The notes: generated by a model not told the origin, from the letters alone. A stretch of DNA of 35,005 nt from a bacterium (GCA_024226315.1 JAAELT010000230.1:1-35005); one strand, 5' to 3'. Shown: positions 17,201-25,033, counted from the first letter of the stretch. Numbers and translations: made by a program.

Positions 17201-18036
17201 GCGTCCTCGCGTTCTCGTAACTTCGATAGTTCGACATACCACTGAGCCGCGGTCTCGGCGCTCTTGAGCACCTGCTTTGCTGCTGTGAGAGCAGCCGAAG
17301 CCATAGCCGCGTTTTGCGCCAACTCCTGGCGCTCCTCGGGGCTCAGCAGACCGAGATTGGCGAGCTGTCGCGCCAAGCCTTCCAGAGCTTCCCTTTCGAC
17401 CTTGGCCCGGGCGAAGGCCGCCTCGGAGAGCCGCGCATAGATTGCCGTGCCGGTGACCTTCTCCAGCAACTCGGCCCGCTCTCTCGGGGCGGCGTGTAGG
17501 AAGGCGGCAAAATCTCCCTGGGCCAGGAGCGCTGAGCGCCTAAACTGGTCGAAGGAGAGGCCGATCCGTTCTTGGATGGCTTGGAGAACTTCGGTCTTGG
17601 TGTCCCCGATTCGATCACCGCAGTCGAGATCCTTGAGCGTGAGCTTCTGTTGCTGGAGGCGTCCGTCAGCACGCTCTCGGGCTCGGCGTACCTCCCATCG
17701 TGCCTGCCAACGACGGCCATCCCGGCTGGCGAAGTCCACTTCTGCAAAGCCGCTACCCTGTCCGCGAGTGAGGAGCCCGCGGACATCCCCGGCGCGAAGG
17801 CGTTGGGTTTCTTCCTGGTCCGAGCGGCCGACCATGGCCCCCCCTCTGCCGTCCAAGCGTGGTGTGCTGTCGAAGAGTGCCAGGCAGAGTGCGTCGAGCA
17901 AGGTGCTTTTACCCGCGCCCGTCGGTCCAGTAATGGCAAACAGTCCCGCGGACGCAAACGGCTCCGCCGCTAGGTCCAGTTCGAAGTCCCCACGAAGGCT
18001 GGCCAGATTGCAGCCACGGATGGCAAGGATCTTCAC
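14293..18036 (-). CDS. sbcC: Exonuclease SbcC (ATPase subunit)
   Basis: The 1247-residue protein is of full family length. It starts MKILAIRGCNLASLRGDFELD, with Walker A ITGPTGAGKSTLLDALC (about residues 35-51) and the Q-loop region LLAQGDFAAFLHA. Long coiled coils surround a central CPLCG zinc hook (about 611-615). The C-terminal ATPase half has INSLSGGETFLASLALALG and Walker B LFIDEGFGTLD (about 1180-1190). With SbcD it forms the Mre11-Rad50-like complex that opens hairpins and resects DNA ends. The ATG overlaps the SbcD stop (ATGA), so the pair is coupled. It converges with the RloC-like gene across 97 bases. Confidence 0.95.
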   Translation of the reverse strand: MKILAIRGCNLASLRGDFELDLAAEPFASAGLFAITGPTGAGKSTLLDALCLALFDSTPRLDGRGGAMVGRSDQEETQRLRAGDVRGLLTRGQGSGFAEVDFASRDGRRWQARWEVRRARERADGRLQQQKLTLKDLDCGDRIGDTKTEVLQAIQERIGLSFDQFRRSALLAQGDFAAFLHAAPRERAELLEKVTGTAIYARLSEAAFARAKVEREALEGLARQLANLGLLSPEERQELAQNAAMASAALTAAKQVLKSAETAAQWYVELSKLREREDAGKEAHAKASKQWERARERRVTLDLVKAVQPLRSSVQQQDIATQRRDEERERVADESDRLQDARETMAQAEKKLTEGRAAQERAKQDHETKTPDLEKASLLDDRLGSAEREAEEASTTATTAASHAQEATERSEAAANAVGDEKKKRDASDAWLKKHPDAQALSGAWNHLKAALLEHAEASSAAAETGEKLPKLKDAASQAAEAAKVATTEADTAERKLEECQQVVDHAEAAIPEGRQEQLEAQRKTCERRRDALRSAEAVLAEAQRTQAEQQRAESAVEEARKKQQAALDAVEHTRTALRDHRIRLDEADRALRESRAIRELAERRSDLVDGEPCPLCGSTSHPFQHDGVSSDALAGQQQRLQELKDGGMQLTADLATAREQAKASETEAKDQTKQAALAAGQLPALQRSWVGVLETVRESGPPESVIPDDPLSRKATSTVEDAVSMAEQALDDLTQMEQDFKALAGEAKKGRSVRDTARESRDVCLAARERAEKRERQTSDALARMFRQLDEDHRRRLAALKSLETSLGDRPDWQEQLETDSNAFREARQAEVLEFRQQTTAHEQSSAALAELQPRAAKVAAEVEAARAAATAQEKRRRKLFGALDKLRKERGQVLDGQPVADVKRALERASINAANALDLALDVERETRASLKAAEARLDGARLQLRKETSILEDAQHALQKKLAENEIGLETLRKRLEHDTVWCDTEARTLGAIQQALQVATSVLAERRERRQEHERTDRPEVSEKDATAQKEIAAEGHQKAEEAAQEMWLGIKQDDTARTKADALATEISLQEALSIRWATLNEVIGSHDGHKFRKFAQGLTLDSLLGYANAHLRDLAPRYCLGRVPGEDIELQVIDRDMGDDIRSINSLSGGETFLASLALALGLSSLSASDTPVESLFIDEGFGTLDQETLETALSAFDALQASGHQVGIISHVQDLDQRIGVQLRVVKLGAGRSHIESIGP

Positions 18037-19271
18037 GCTCCCTCCTGGTGTGTGCGCTCAACGAGCTCGTGAAAGGCTTCGAGAAGCTCGGCGTCCGGCT
18101 TCTCTTCATACTTCATATGCCAGCACTTCAAGAAGACTTCCTCGACCTGCAATTCGTCAAGGCGCCTGGACCCCGTGTGATCTCCGAGAGCCGCGCCGGT
18201 TCCGGTGTAGGTAGGTTGTAACCGCACCAGACGAACGCGTCGACCTTCCAGGGCCTTTTCCACATCGGCGCGCAGCGTGGGTTCCGGCGCCGGGAGACTC
18301 ACATGAACTTCGAGGAAGGGCCACTCTCCCTGCGGGTCGTCGTTGCCATCCGGAAGTGCTTCGAGGAGCGGCAGGATCTCGCCCAAAGGCAGGGCCTCTC
18401 GCTCTGGTACTCGGAGCAGATCCACCGCCCGGGGAATGATCAGCGGGGTTACCGAAGCCAGGTCTGCGCCCTCCAACTCCACCAGTAGAACCTGGTGCGG
18501 ATACTCGCGCTCGCCCAACGAGAGGGGGATTGGCGAGCCGCTGTACCGCACGTGGTCGGAAGCGACGCCCTGCGGCAGATGCAGATGGCCGAGCGCGACG
18601 TAGGCTATGTCGGGCGGGAAAATGTCGACGGGCAAGGCGTGTTGGTTGCCTCCGAGGATGCGGCGCTCGGACATTTCGCTGATCTGGGAATCGGTCATAT
18701 AGCAATGTCCGGTGGCCACCAGCGCATGGTCCGGGTCGCAGCGCTGCCGAGCCGCGGCGATCACCTCGGCATAGACGTGCCGCACGCCTTCGATGAGCGG
18801 ATCTTCCACATCTGAAATCCGCGGCAGATCAGTGATCCGCAGATAGGGCACTGCCGTCACCCATGCTTTCACCTCGCCGTCCGCATCGTGGAGCGGGGCC
18901 AGCAGGCGATCCAGTTCCAGCTCACCATCGGCCTTCCGGGGCAGGCCGCCGACCATGAAAACATCGTGACCCGCCAGAATTGGCCGCGGTGCGTCGAGGC
19001 GTGCCGCCGAGTCGTGGTTGCCGCCGACCACCACAATGTCCAGCTTGGGGCGGCGCCTCCGGGCATCCGCCAGGAATCCGTACCAGATCTCCTGCGCCAC
19101 CGCGGAGGGATTGGCGGTCTCAAAGATGTCGCCAGCGATGAGCAGAGCGTCGATCTGGTGTTCGTCGAGGGTATCGAGCAGCCAGGCAAGGAAGCGCCGA
19201 TGCTCGATCTCGCGAGAGAACTCGTGCAGCGTGTGGCCCAGGTGCCAGTCCGAGGTGTGGAGGATACGCAC
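18033..19271 (-). CDS. sbcD: Exonuclease SbcD (nuclease subunit)
   Basis: The protein carries the five phosphoesterase motifs of Mre11/SbcD: HTSDWHLGH (about residues 5-13), LLIAGDIFE, VVGGNHDSAARLD, ALVATGHCYM and VALGHLHLPQ. It is 413 residues from the GTG at 19271, giving the typical VRILHTSDWHLGH start, with GAGAGGG about ten bases upstream. A TTG at 19289 is in frame and would add six residues. The nuclease acts with SbcC on double-strand ends and hairpins, using two Mn ions held by the His and Asp residues above. The two genes overlap by four bases. Confidence 0.94.
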   Translation of the reverse strand: MRILHTSDWHLGHTLHEFSREIEHRRFLAWLLDTLDEHQIDALLIAGDIFETANPSAVAQEIWYGFLADARRRRPKLDIVVVGGNHDSAARLDAPRPILAGHDVFMVGGLPRKADGELELDRLLAPLHDADGEVKAWVTAVPYLRITDLPRISDVEDPLIEGVRHVYAEVIAAARQRCDPDHALVATGHCYMTDSQISEMSERRILGGNQHALPVDIFPPDIAYVALGHLHLPQGVASDHVRYSGSPIPLSLGEREYPHQVLLVELEGADLASVTPLIIPRAVDLLRVPEREALPLGEILPLLEALPDGNDDPQGEWPFLEVHVSLPAPEPTLRADVEKALEGRRVRLVRLQPTYTGTGAALGDHTGSRRLDELQVEEVFLKCWHMKYEEKPDAELLEAFHELVERTHQEGA

Positions 19272-19350
19272 GGGCAGGATCCCTCTCAACGTTGGGCGTG
19301 GGTGTAGGCACGATCAAGAACGATGGTGCCTCCCCCCAGGCCAACGGCCT

Positions 19351-19557
19351 CTAGCCCTGGCTCTCATTGATGGAGATTCCACCAAGAAACGCCAAAGGCA
19401 AGTCGGAATTTGGTTCGACTTCCTCCACAAACAACAATAAGAAACCACGGACAAATGTCGCGTTTGCCGCGTTCCACTTTGGAAGGGTTTCACAAAGTAG
19501 CTCCCCCTTGAAGCCAAGTTCACTCAGACCAACGCTAGATAACGTGCTGGCCTTCAC
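19351..19557 (-). CDS. Possible short gene or gene remnant, 68 residues
   Basis: This frame has a protein-like composition (GFKGELLCETLPKWNAAN, then GFLLLFVEEVEPNSDLPLAF) and lower GC than its flanks. It has no clear ribosome binding site and I recognise no family. The GCCGCTTCGCGGC palindrome lies just upstream. It could be the 3' remnant of a lost gene in the accessory stretch between sbcD and the Shedu operon. Confidence 0.25.
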   Translation of the reverse strand: MKASTLSSVGLSELGFKGELLCETLPKWNAANATFVRGFLLLFVEEVEPNSDLPLAFLGGISINESQG

Positions 19558-19640
19558 CGGCCAGTGAGCCGCGAAGCGGCGGAGCGAGTCCGCGTGGAAG
19601 GATCTTGGTTGTGCTGCACCGTCTGCGGCTGCGGAAACTA

Positions 19641-19936
19641 TAGCACACGCAAACTAGAATCTTGGAAGGGAGGCTCCCACAGCCACGCCTCGAACCATAC
19701 AAGGGCGGTAGCAAACAGGCTTCAAGGCCCGGGCCAAGCGCCCATTTCATGGCGAGAGACACCCCATAAGTGATTGACTGGACGTTGTTTACTCCTGTCG
19801 TGGCCATGATAGGAGTAGCTGACCACATGGGCGCGTGGCGGTGTCAAGGGGCACTGTCGGGGCAGCACACTGCACCGCTGCCCCCACCGTGACCGCTGCC
19901 GCCAACAGGCGGCAACACCAAAACCGTCAGGGGAGC
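19641..19936. repeat. Element A: related copy of element B, downstream of the Shedu gene
   Basis: Starting at TAGCACACGC, this 296-base stretch matches 22019-22280 in the same orientation. The segment 19754-19868 aligns with 22097-22212 almost without gaps at roughly two thirds identity by eye, including CAAGGGGCACT and GGGGCAGCAC. The first part differs by a 35-base insertion. Both copies can fold a hairpin at the same place: TCGT-GGCC-ATGA here, and ATCG-TGCTTG-CGAT in copy B. A perfect TGCCGCC/GGCGGCA hairpin (19897-19914) lies near its end. No convincing gene is inside. It ends about 100 bases from the Shedu stop codon. The rest of the sbcD-Shedu gap shows nothing else. Confidence 0.55.
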
Positions 19937-20036
19937 GGCCTCGCCGGTCCGTCTCCATCTGCTTTGGTCAACTCCCCCGCCCACCCTTGAGGCGCGATCG
20001 TCAGTGCCTTAACAAATGGTCGTTCCATATCAACCA

Positions 20037-21080
20037 CTACACTTCAAGAGTGTCGGGTTCGCCTGAGCCATGAGCGAGGAGGGTCTCACCTGTGTCGACA
20101 ACTTGGTCGTAAGAGAGCACCTCAATCTGATGAAAGGTAGAAGCAATTCGTCTCAGCGCGCCCTTCCAGTCTTCACTTTGCTCGTGGCTTCGGCCCAAGA
20201 TCAGAAACACCCGCGGCGCGACAATTCTAGCCTTGTATTTTCTCTCAAGCTGATCTCGGAACCCGTCGAGTTCGTCCAAATACCGAACACACTGCCCATA
20301 TGCTTGCGCTAGGTCCGAGTGTGGGTAGTGAAATCCAGTGCTCAACGGACCACCGGGCTTGGACGCCAGCAGCTTGGCCCGAGGCCGTTTCAGCTCTACG
20401 AGATCAAGGAATCCGTCTACAGTTTCCATGACAAGATCTGCTTCGCTATCTAGTCCTATTACGCGCAATGGATGTCGTCTGATGTATTCTCGTCCTAGAA
20501 CCCAAGTATTCGCTTCAAACCATCGTTGAAAGACGGTTTCCGGCTTCCCAGCAGTGTAGGCGGATAGCTCTTCATTGCCCTTACATAGAGCGATCACATC
20601 ACCCTTCTCGTCCTCACTAACAAGTCTCTTGAGATGCTCAATTGCCCTCCGCCTCCGAGAGTGCCGCAGCGCCGCTTCCAGCTCTTCGCTCTCGACACGG
20701 TCAAGATTCTGAGCGAGCCATTCAAACTTCCCGCTCTTGTGAAGAGCCGAGAGTATGTTGCCGAGGCCAGGTTTATCTAGACCTTCTATCAACTGGAGCA
20801 ATGCGTTGGTGGCACCGTCCGCTTCTACTATCCGCAGTGGGACGGAAGGCGGCTCCACGGATAGTTGCTCGGCGAACGGTGCCAGGAAGTCGTGGAGCTT
20901 ACTAATCTCGGTGGCCGAAAGAGGGGCGTCGAATCCGGCCTTCGCTTTAGCGAAGTCTACGGCAAAGATATGCACGGCAAACTTCTCCGGGTCCACGACA
21001 CCGTCGGCTCCTACGCCGACTACATTCCACCTCAGCTGTACGTCGCCGATCTCGGTCAGGTGCTGGTGAAGCGAGTCCAT
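20037..21080 (-). CDS. sduA: Shedu-type nuclease (SduA/DUF4263-like)
   Basis: The 347-residue protein has the Shedu C-terminal nuclease domain. QRWFEANTWVLGREYI (about residues 185-200) leads into LDSEADLVMETVDGFLDLVELKRP, where D215 or D226 and E229-L-K231 form the PD-(D/E)XK core. SHEQSEDWKGALRRI and the final strands complete the domain. The N-terminal half has no motif I recognise and may sense the trigger. Shedu is a known anti-phage system in which SduA attacks DNA. It starts one base into the stop of the WYL-like gene (TGATG), so the two form an operon. Its GC content is visibly lower than the core genes, and related elements flank it, both signs of acquisition. Confidence 0.85.
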   Translation of the reverse strand: MDSLHQHLTEIGDVQLRWNVVGVGADGVVDPEKFAVHIFAVDFAKAKAGFDAPLSATEISKLHDFLAPFAEQLSVEPPSVPLRIVEADGATNALLQLIEGLDKPGLGNILSALHKSGKFEWLAQNLDRVESEELEAALRHSRRRRAIEHLKRLVSEDEKGDVIALCKGNEELSAYTAGKPETVFQRWFEANTWVLGREYIRRHPLRVIGLDSEADLVMETVDGFLDLVELKRPRAKLLASKPGGPLSTGFHYPHSDLAQAYGQCVRYLDELDGFRDQLERKYKARIVAPRVFLILGRSHEQSEDWKGALRRIASTFHQIEVLSYDQVVDTGETLLAHGSGEPDTLEV

Positions 21081-21403
21081 CAGTCAATCTTTGCGATCGC
21101 ATTCGTATAGCGCGGAGCGTCTCCGTCGTATTTCTCCGAGTACTGGAACTCCTCGTTGTCGACGATTCTCACCTCGGACATCTTGCTCAGATTGAAAGGC
21201 TTAAGTGGATTCTTGTTGCCAGACGCTGAGTCGCCGCCGGGGTGCTGGAAGATGTCGCAACTGATGTTTCTCGTGCTTGGGTGCGCGTAGAGTGCATGGG
21301 GGCTGCCTACACGAACGCCAGTCGCACCGTCCTTGCTTGCGTAGTGATAGCGGATTGGCTTCTTGCTGTTGATGGCTGATTCAAGAAGTTTGTGAAGTTG
21401 CAT
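21080..21403 (-). CDS. Small WYL-like domain protein, partner of the Shedu gene
   Basis: The 107-residue protein reads LLESAINSKKPIRYHYAS, GVRVGSPHALYAHP, then CDIFQHPGGDS and KPFNLSKMSEVRIVDNEEF. This order of strands resembles a stand-alone WYL/Sm-fold module, a ligand-binding domain common in regulators of defence islands. It lacks an HTH. AAGGAG lies six bases before the ATG, and the stop shares a base with the Shedu start. It may sense nucleotides or regulate SduA. That role is inference; the WYL match itself is by eye. Confidence 0.6.
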   Translation of the reverse strand: MQLHKLLESAINSKKPIRYHYASKDGATGVRVGSPHALYAHPSTRNISCDIFQHPGGDSASGNKNPLKPFNLSKMSEVRIVDNEEFQYSEKYDGDAPRYTNAIAKID

Positions 21404-21475
21404 TAGTCGCTCCTTGTTGATGAAACTGAAGAATGAGTATCAGCAACGCCCGTATCGCATCGACTTGCTTCTCAC

Positions 21476-21667
21476 CTAACGTGAAGATACCCTTAATTGA
21501 ATAGAATTCTTCTCAACGAAATCATAGTTGTATACAAACGTGGGGAGGACCCGGCCAGTCTTCCACGCGACAATACAGGCTGGGAACCCGTTTGGTTCCG
21601 CGATTATTCGAGAGACCGTGGTTTCCTCCGAGTGCGTCGTCCTTCTGACCAAGTCATGTACTAACAA
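21476..21667 (-). CDS. Possible short gene or remnant, 63 residues
   Basis: The frame includes TTVSRIIAEPNGFPACIVAWK and VLPTFVYNYDFVEKNSIQ, which look like folded protein rather than random translation, in lower-GC DNA. It ends 73 bases before the WYL-like gene on the same strand. I see no ribosome binding site and recognise no family. It could be the C-terminal piece of a gene that was lost when the Shedu cassette arrived. Between 21668 and 22018 I see no gene. Confidence 0.25.
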   Translation of the reverse strand: MLVHDLVRRTTHSEETTVSRIIAEPNGFPACIVAWKTGRVLPTFVYNYDFVEKNSIQLRVSSR

Positions 21668-22018
21668 TCGGTGCCTCGGGCACTTTAAAACGCGCTCCCC
21701 TCATACGGCCGGCGATGCGCGATAGACATAGCCAGCGAGGGGTCTTCGTCTATATGCCGGCCTCCCGCGTCTACACATCTGACGGCTTCCCGCCATCTAT
21801 ATCTATCTATAGCTCCCTCGAACCTCCGACTCTCCCGATTTAGTGTCTTTACGGCGCTCGCCACACCATCACCAGATCTTCGGCAAGCGATCCCCGTTTC
21901 CACCCTGCCGCAGCTCTGACCGCGCATCCTTCGTGCGGCCATGGCTTGGCGCGGAGGCTGCCGGCCCGCCCTCTCGTCAACCAACCGTCTCGAGCGGCTA
22001 GTGACGATCGCGTAATGA

Positions 22019-22280
22019 TAGCACACGCAGACCTCGGACCTTGGAAGGGCCGTAGTCAACTGGTTCCAGAGACAAGACAGGCCGTAGATCAACCTCCGAG
22101 ACACGCCACGTAAGTGCATGATTTGTCGGCCCTTAACCCATCGTGCTTGCGATGAGAGTAACTTTGCCACGCACCGCTGTCGCAGTGACAAGGGGCACTC
22201 CGGGGGCAGCACTGGTCAACTATGTACGCGAATAGACCACTCCTCGCAACAGGTGCCAACAAACAGGCGGTCAGGAGCGC
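22019..22280. repeat. Element B: related copy of element A, upstream of the Shedu operon
   Basis: This is the second copy, in direct orientation, beginning TAGCACACGC and sharing CTTGGAAGGG, CGAGACAC, TAAGTG, CAAGGGGCACT and GGGGCAGCAC with element A, plus a final CAACAAACAGGCGGTCAGG-like segment. The 3' part is colinear over 116 bases. Frames crossing it are open on the minus strand but look like chance translation. With element A it brackets the Shedu/WYL operon and the short remnant ORF. Confidence 0.55.
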
Positions 22281-22378
22281 ATCTGCTTGACTCGCGGCTG
22301 GGCCCGGTAGGCAATTGCCGCGCAGACGGCCGGTTTCCTGGACCATTTCTCCGATTCTTCGAGGTCTCTGGTCCATAA

Positions 22379-23112
22379 CGTCCGTGCGGCGGCTGCACGA
22401 GCGTTCCGGGAATCCCAGAGCGTCCGTGCGGCCGCTGCGTGAGCGTTCCTGGAGTTTCCGGCTCGGCCGTGCAGCCTCGACATGGCCGTTGCTGGAGTTT
22501 TTTGCTCGGCCGTGCGGTGGCGACATGGGCCTCCTGGAGGACTCGGCTCGGCCGTGCGGCGGCGACATGGGTCTTTCGGGAGATCCCGGGATGGTCGTGT
22601 GGCGGCGACGTGGGCCTTCCGGAGCTTGCGGCTCGGCCATGCAGTGCGGACATGGCCTGTCTGGAAATCCTGGAAGGCTCGTGCAGCGGCGGCGTGACTC
22701 TTTCCGGAGTCTCCGGGCCGGCCGTGTCGTGACGACGTGGGCGAGGCGAGCGCGCAGGCTCGGCCGCGCGGCGGCGACATGGGCGAGGTGAGCGCGCAGG
22801 CTCGGCCGCGCGGCGGCGACATGGGCGAACCGAGTCGACCAGGAACGGTCGCGCCGCGGCGACATGGGCCTTCCGGTCAGCTCGAAAGGGCCATGTCTCG
22901 ACTGCATGAGCGAGCCGAGCGCTCCAGGACCGCCGTGCAGCGACGACAGGGGCGAGCCGAGCGCACCGGAAAGGCCGTGTCGTTACGACATGGGCGAGCC
23001 GAGCGCGTCGGAAAGGCCGTGTCGTTACGACATGGGCGAGCCCAGCGCGCCGGAAGGGCCGTGCAGCGACGACATGGGCGAGCCGAGCGCGCCGGAAAGG
23101 ACCTGCCGGCGT
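22379..23112. repeat. Degenerate 42-bp tandem repeat, about 17 units
   Basis: Units with core GACATGGGCGAGCCGAGCGC repeat every 42 bases; clear unit starts are 22734, 22776, 22818, 22861, 22903, 22945, 22987, 23029 and 23071. Units at the right end are nearly identical, and those at the left end are strongly diverged. At least one unit (22818-22860) is 43 bases long. Because 42 is divisible by three, several frames on both strands stay open and give 14-residue peptide repeats, but the one-base indel breaks any single reading. There is no spacer variation, so this is not a CRISPR array. It ends about 75 bases before the isoprenoid-enzyme gene. Confidence 0.8.
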
Positions 23113-23188
23113 AACAAGGCGACGCTCCATGCCGTAGGGTTCAGAAGGGAATGCCGGCCGCGCGCGGGCAGGTTTTCGGAGTCACACC

Positions 23189-24502
23189 ATGCATCTGGCA
23201 CAAGACACGCTCGAAACCCGACGGCCGCCCGGCGGGTTCGATTTCGAGGCTGACCTGCCCCGTTTCGCGGCCAGGTATCGAACGCTGTGGTGGAGCGCTT
23301 CGACCAGTCAGCCCGATCTCGGAGCCGAGATTTCGTGGTGGCGCCAGCGCCGGAACCAAGGGCGGATCGATCGCTTCGCCGATCGGCTGGAAGGCGAGAT
23401 CCTGGACTACCCGGCCGGCGACGCGGATCGCCACGCCTGGAGCGTCCGCATGCGGACGGTGTTGCGGAGCTTCGGAGACAGCGTCTTGCCGCTCTCGGAG
23501 ATCGAGCGGCAGATCATTTTCAGTGACGCCTACTTCGATGCCACGGCACGGTTTGCCGGTGAGGCCCGCGCTTTCGATCCCGACCTGAAGCTCCACGATC
23601 TCTCCCAAGCGCTGCGCAACGTCTGGATCATGCACCTCCTCCAGCTGTTGTTGGAGAAGGAGCTCAGCTACACGCCATCGATCCTCGCCTACAGCCTGCT
23701 GTACCCGTATACCGACAATCATCTCGATCGCCCCGATCTGACGCCGGGCGCCAAGCTCGATTTCTGCCGGCGGCTGGAGCGCCGGCTCACTGGCGACCGG
23801 CTGCGGCCTCGGGATGCCCACGAACGGAGCGTCTTCCGTCTGGTCAGTGTCATCGAGAGCCAGTACCCGAGATCTGAATTTCCCGATGTCTACGCCAGCC
23901 TTCTGGCGATACATCGCGCTCAGACCGACAGCCTTGCCCAGCAGGAGCGGCGACCGTGCGAAGCCGAGATCCTGGCGGTCAGCGTCGAGAAGGGAGGAGC
24001 GTCGGTGCTTGCTGACGGAATGTTGGTGGGTGGCAATCTCAGCCGCGACGAGGCCGATTTCTTCTTCGGCTTTGGTGTCTTCCTGCAGCTGGCCGACGAC
24101 CTCCAGGATCTGGAACAGGATCTCGCCGCCGGCCACGAAACGGTCTTCTCACGGTGTGCCGGCTCGCGGTGGGCCGGTGTCCGGCCCCTGGATCACCTCG
24201 TCAACCGCCTGGTACATTTTCTCGACGGCGTGCTCGGATCCCATCGTTTCTCGGCCGATCGTTTCGCGGTGTTGAGATCGCTGATCCGCAACAGCTGCCT
24301 GCAGTTGATCATCCAGGCCGCGGGGCAGGCTCCCAGGCACTTCACGCGGCGGCATCTGCGGCGTCTTCAGCGGCACTCCATGACCCGCTTCTCCTATCTG
24401 AGGAAGAAGGGCGGGAGGCTGGAAAGGCGGTATCGGAAGCTCGACCGGAGCCTCTCCTCCCGGGAAACCTCGATCGGATCGATCTTCGAGGCCCTTGGCT
24501 AG
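23189..24502 (+). CDS. Class 1 isoprenoid biosynthesis enzyme homologue
   Basis: The 437-residue helical protein has two Asp-rich motifs in the right order for an all-alpha terpenoid synthase fold. YPYTDNHLDRPD (about residues 170-181) stands in place of the first motif. FLQLADDLQDLEQDL (about 297-311) is a good second motif, able to bind Mg-diphosphate. Such proteins are annotated in Bacteroidota and Acidobacteriota as class 1 isoprenoid biosynthesis enzymes with unknown substrate. The first motif is atypical, so the activity could differ from a standard prenyltransferase. The C-terminus is basic (RRHLRRLQRHSMTRFSYLRKK). The 42-bp repeat lies directly upstream and a DUF6526-like gene follows 60 bases downstream; neither explains its role. 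Confidence 0.65.
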   Translation: MHLAQDTLETRRPPGGFDFEADLPRFAARYRTLWWSASTSQPDLGAEISWWRQRRNQGRIDRFADRLEGEILDYPAGDADRHAWSVRMRTVLRSFGDSVLPLSEIERQIIFSDAYFDATARFAGEARAFDPDLKLHDLSQALRNVWIMHLLQLLLEKELSYTPSILAYSLLYPYTDNHLDRPDLTPGAKLDFCRRLERRLTGDRLRPRDAHERSVFRLVSVIESQYPRSEFPDVYASLLAIHRAQTDSLAQQERRPCEAEILAVSVEKGGASVLADGMLVGGNLSRDEADFFFGFGVFLQLADDLQDLEQDLAAGHETVFSRCAGSRWAGVRPLDHLVNRLVHFLDGVLGSHRFSADRFAVLRSLIRNSCLQLIIQAAGQAPRHFTRRHLRRLQRHSMTRFSYLRKKGGRLERRYRKLDRSLSSRETSIGSIFEALG

Positions 24503-24562
24503 CATTGCCTGGCGCCACCAGATTTGTTCTACTCGGCGCGAATCACCGAAAAGGAGGAGATC

Positions 24563-25021
24563 ATGGCGGAGAACGCGCCTCAGAGCTACGGCAACCACCG
24601 GAAGTTCGTGCCCCTGTACCATTTCCTGACCGCCACGATCCTGCTCGTCAACCTGGTCTGGACGGTCTGGAATCTGACCCAGGCGCTGCTCTCGGAAAAG
24701 CACGTCTTCCGCTTCGATCTGGTGATGGGCGTCTTGATCGCGGTGGCCCTGATCCTGATGTTCTTCTACCTGCGTACCTTCGCGTTGACGGTGCAGGATC
24801 GGGTGATCCGTCAGGAGATGCGGCTGCGGCTGCGGGAAGTCCTGCCGGAGGACCTGGCCGGCCGAATCGACGAGCTGAAGCGCGGCCAGGTCGTGGGGCT
24901 GCGTTTCGCCAGCGACGCCGAGATGCCGGACCTGGTGCGCGAGGCGCTGGATCAGCGGCTCGGCGGCGAGGCGATCAAGAAGAAGATCAAGGACTGGCGG
25001 GCGGATCACTTCCGCTGCTAG
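24563..25021 (+). CDS. DUF6526-like membrane protein
   Basis: The 152-residue protein has a polar start (SYGNHRKFVPLYH), two membrane helices (about residues 18-42 and 55-78), and a cytoplasmic helical tail. Within the tail, LRTFALTVQDRVIRQEMRLRLRE and LVREALDQRL..EAIKKKIKDW are typical of the DUF6526 family. Function is unknown. AAGGAGGAG lies six bases before ATG 24563, which fixes the start and excludes the longer frame from 24524. It converges with the EAL gene with only 12 bases between stops. Confidence 0.8.
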   Translation: MAENAPQSYGNHRKFVPLYHFLTATILLVNLVWTVWNLTQALLSEKHVFRFDLVMGVLIAVALILMFFYLRTFALTVQDRVIRQEMRLRLREVLPEDLAGRIDELKRGQVVGLRFASDAEMPDLVREALDQRLGGEAIKKKIKDWRADHFRC

Positions 25022-25033
25022 CGTCCGGCAGTA

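Noticed and set aside
16398..17267. Plus-strand frames inside sbcC
   Set aside because: Shadows of the coiled-coil part of SbcC.
19500..19660. Possible integron attC site (GCCGCTTCGCGGC palindrome with GTTATC nearby), and GTTAGGT near 21473
   Set aside because: The RYYYAAC/GTTRRRY core pair and the long imperfect palindrome are not complete at either place, and no integrase is visible.
19685..19720. tRNA-like GGTTCGA segment (and another near 21830)
   Set aside because: No acceptor stem, anticodon arm or CCA end can be assembled around either site.
22379..23112. CRISPR array
   Set aside because: Units are contiguous 42-bp tandem repeats that drift gradually; there are no constant repeats with unique spacers and no cas genes.
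22089..23130. Repeat-protein genes on either strand over the 42-bp repeat
   Set aside because: Open frames follow from the period being a multiple of three; at least one 43-base unit breaks the reading, and no ribosome sites or signals are present.
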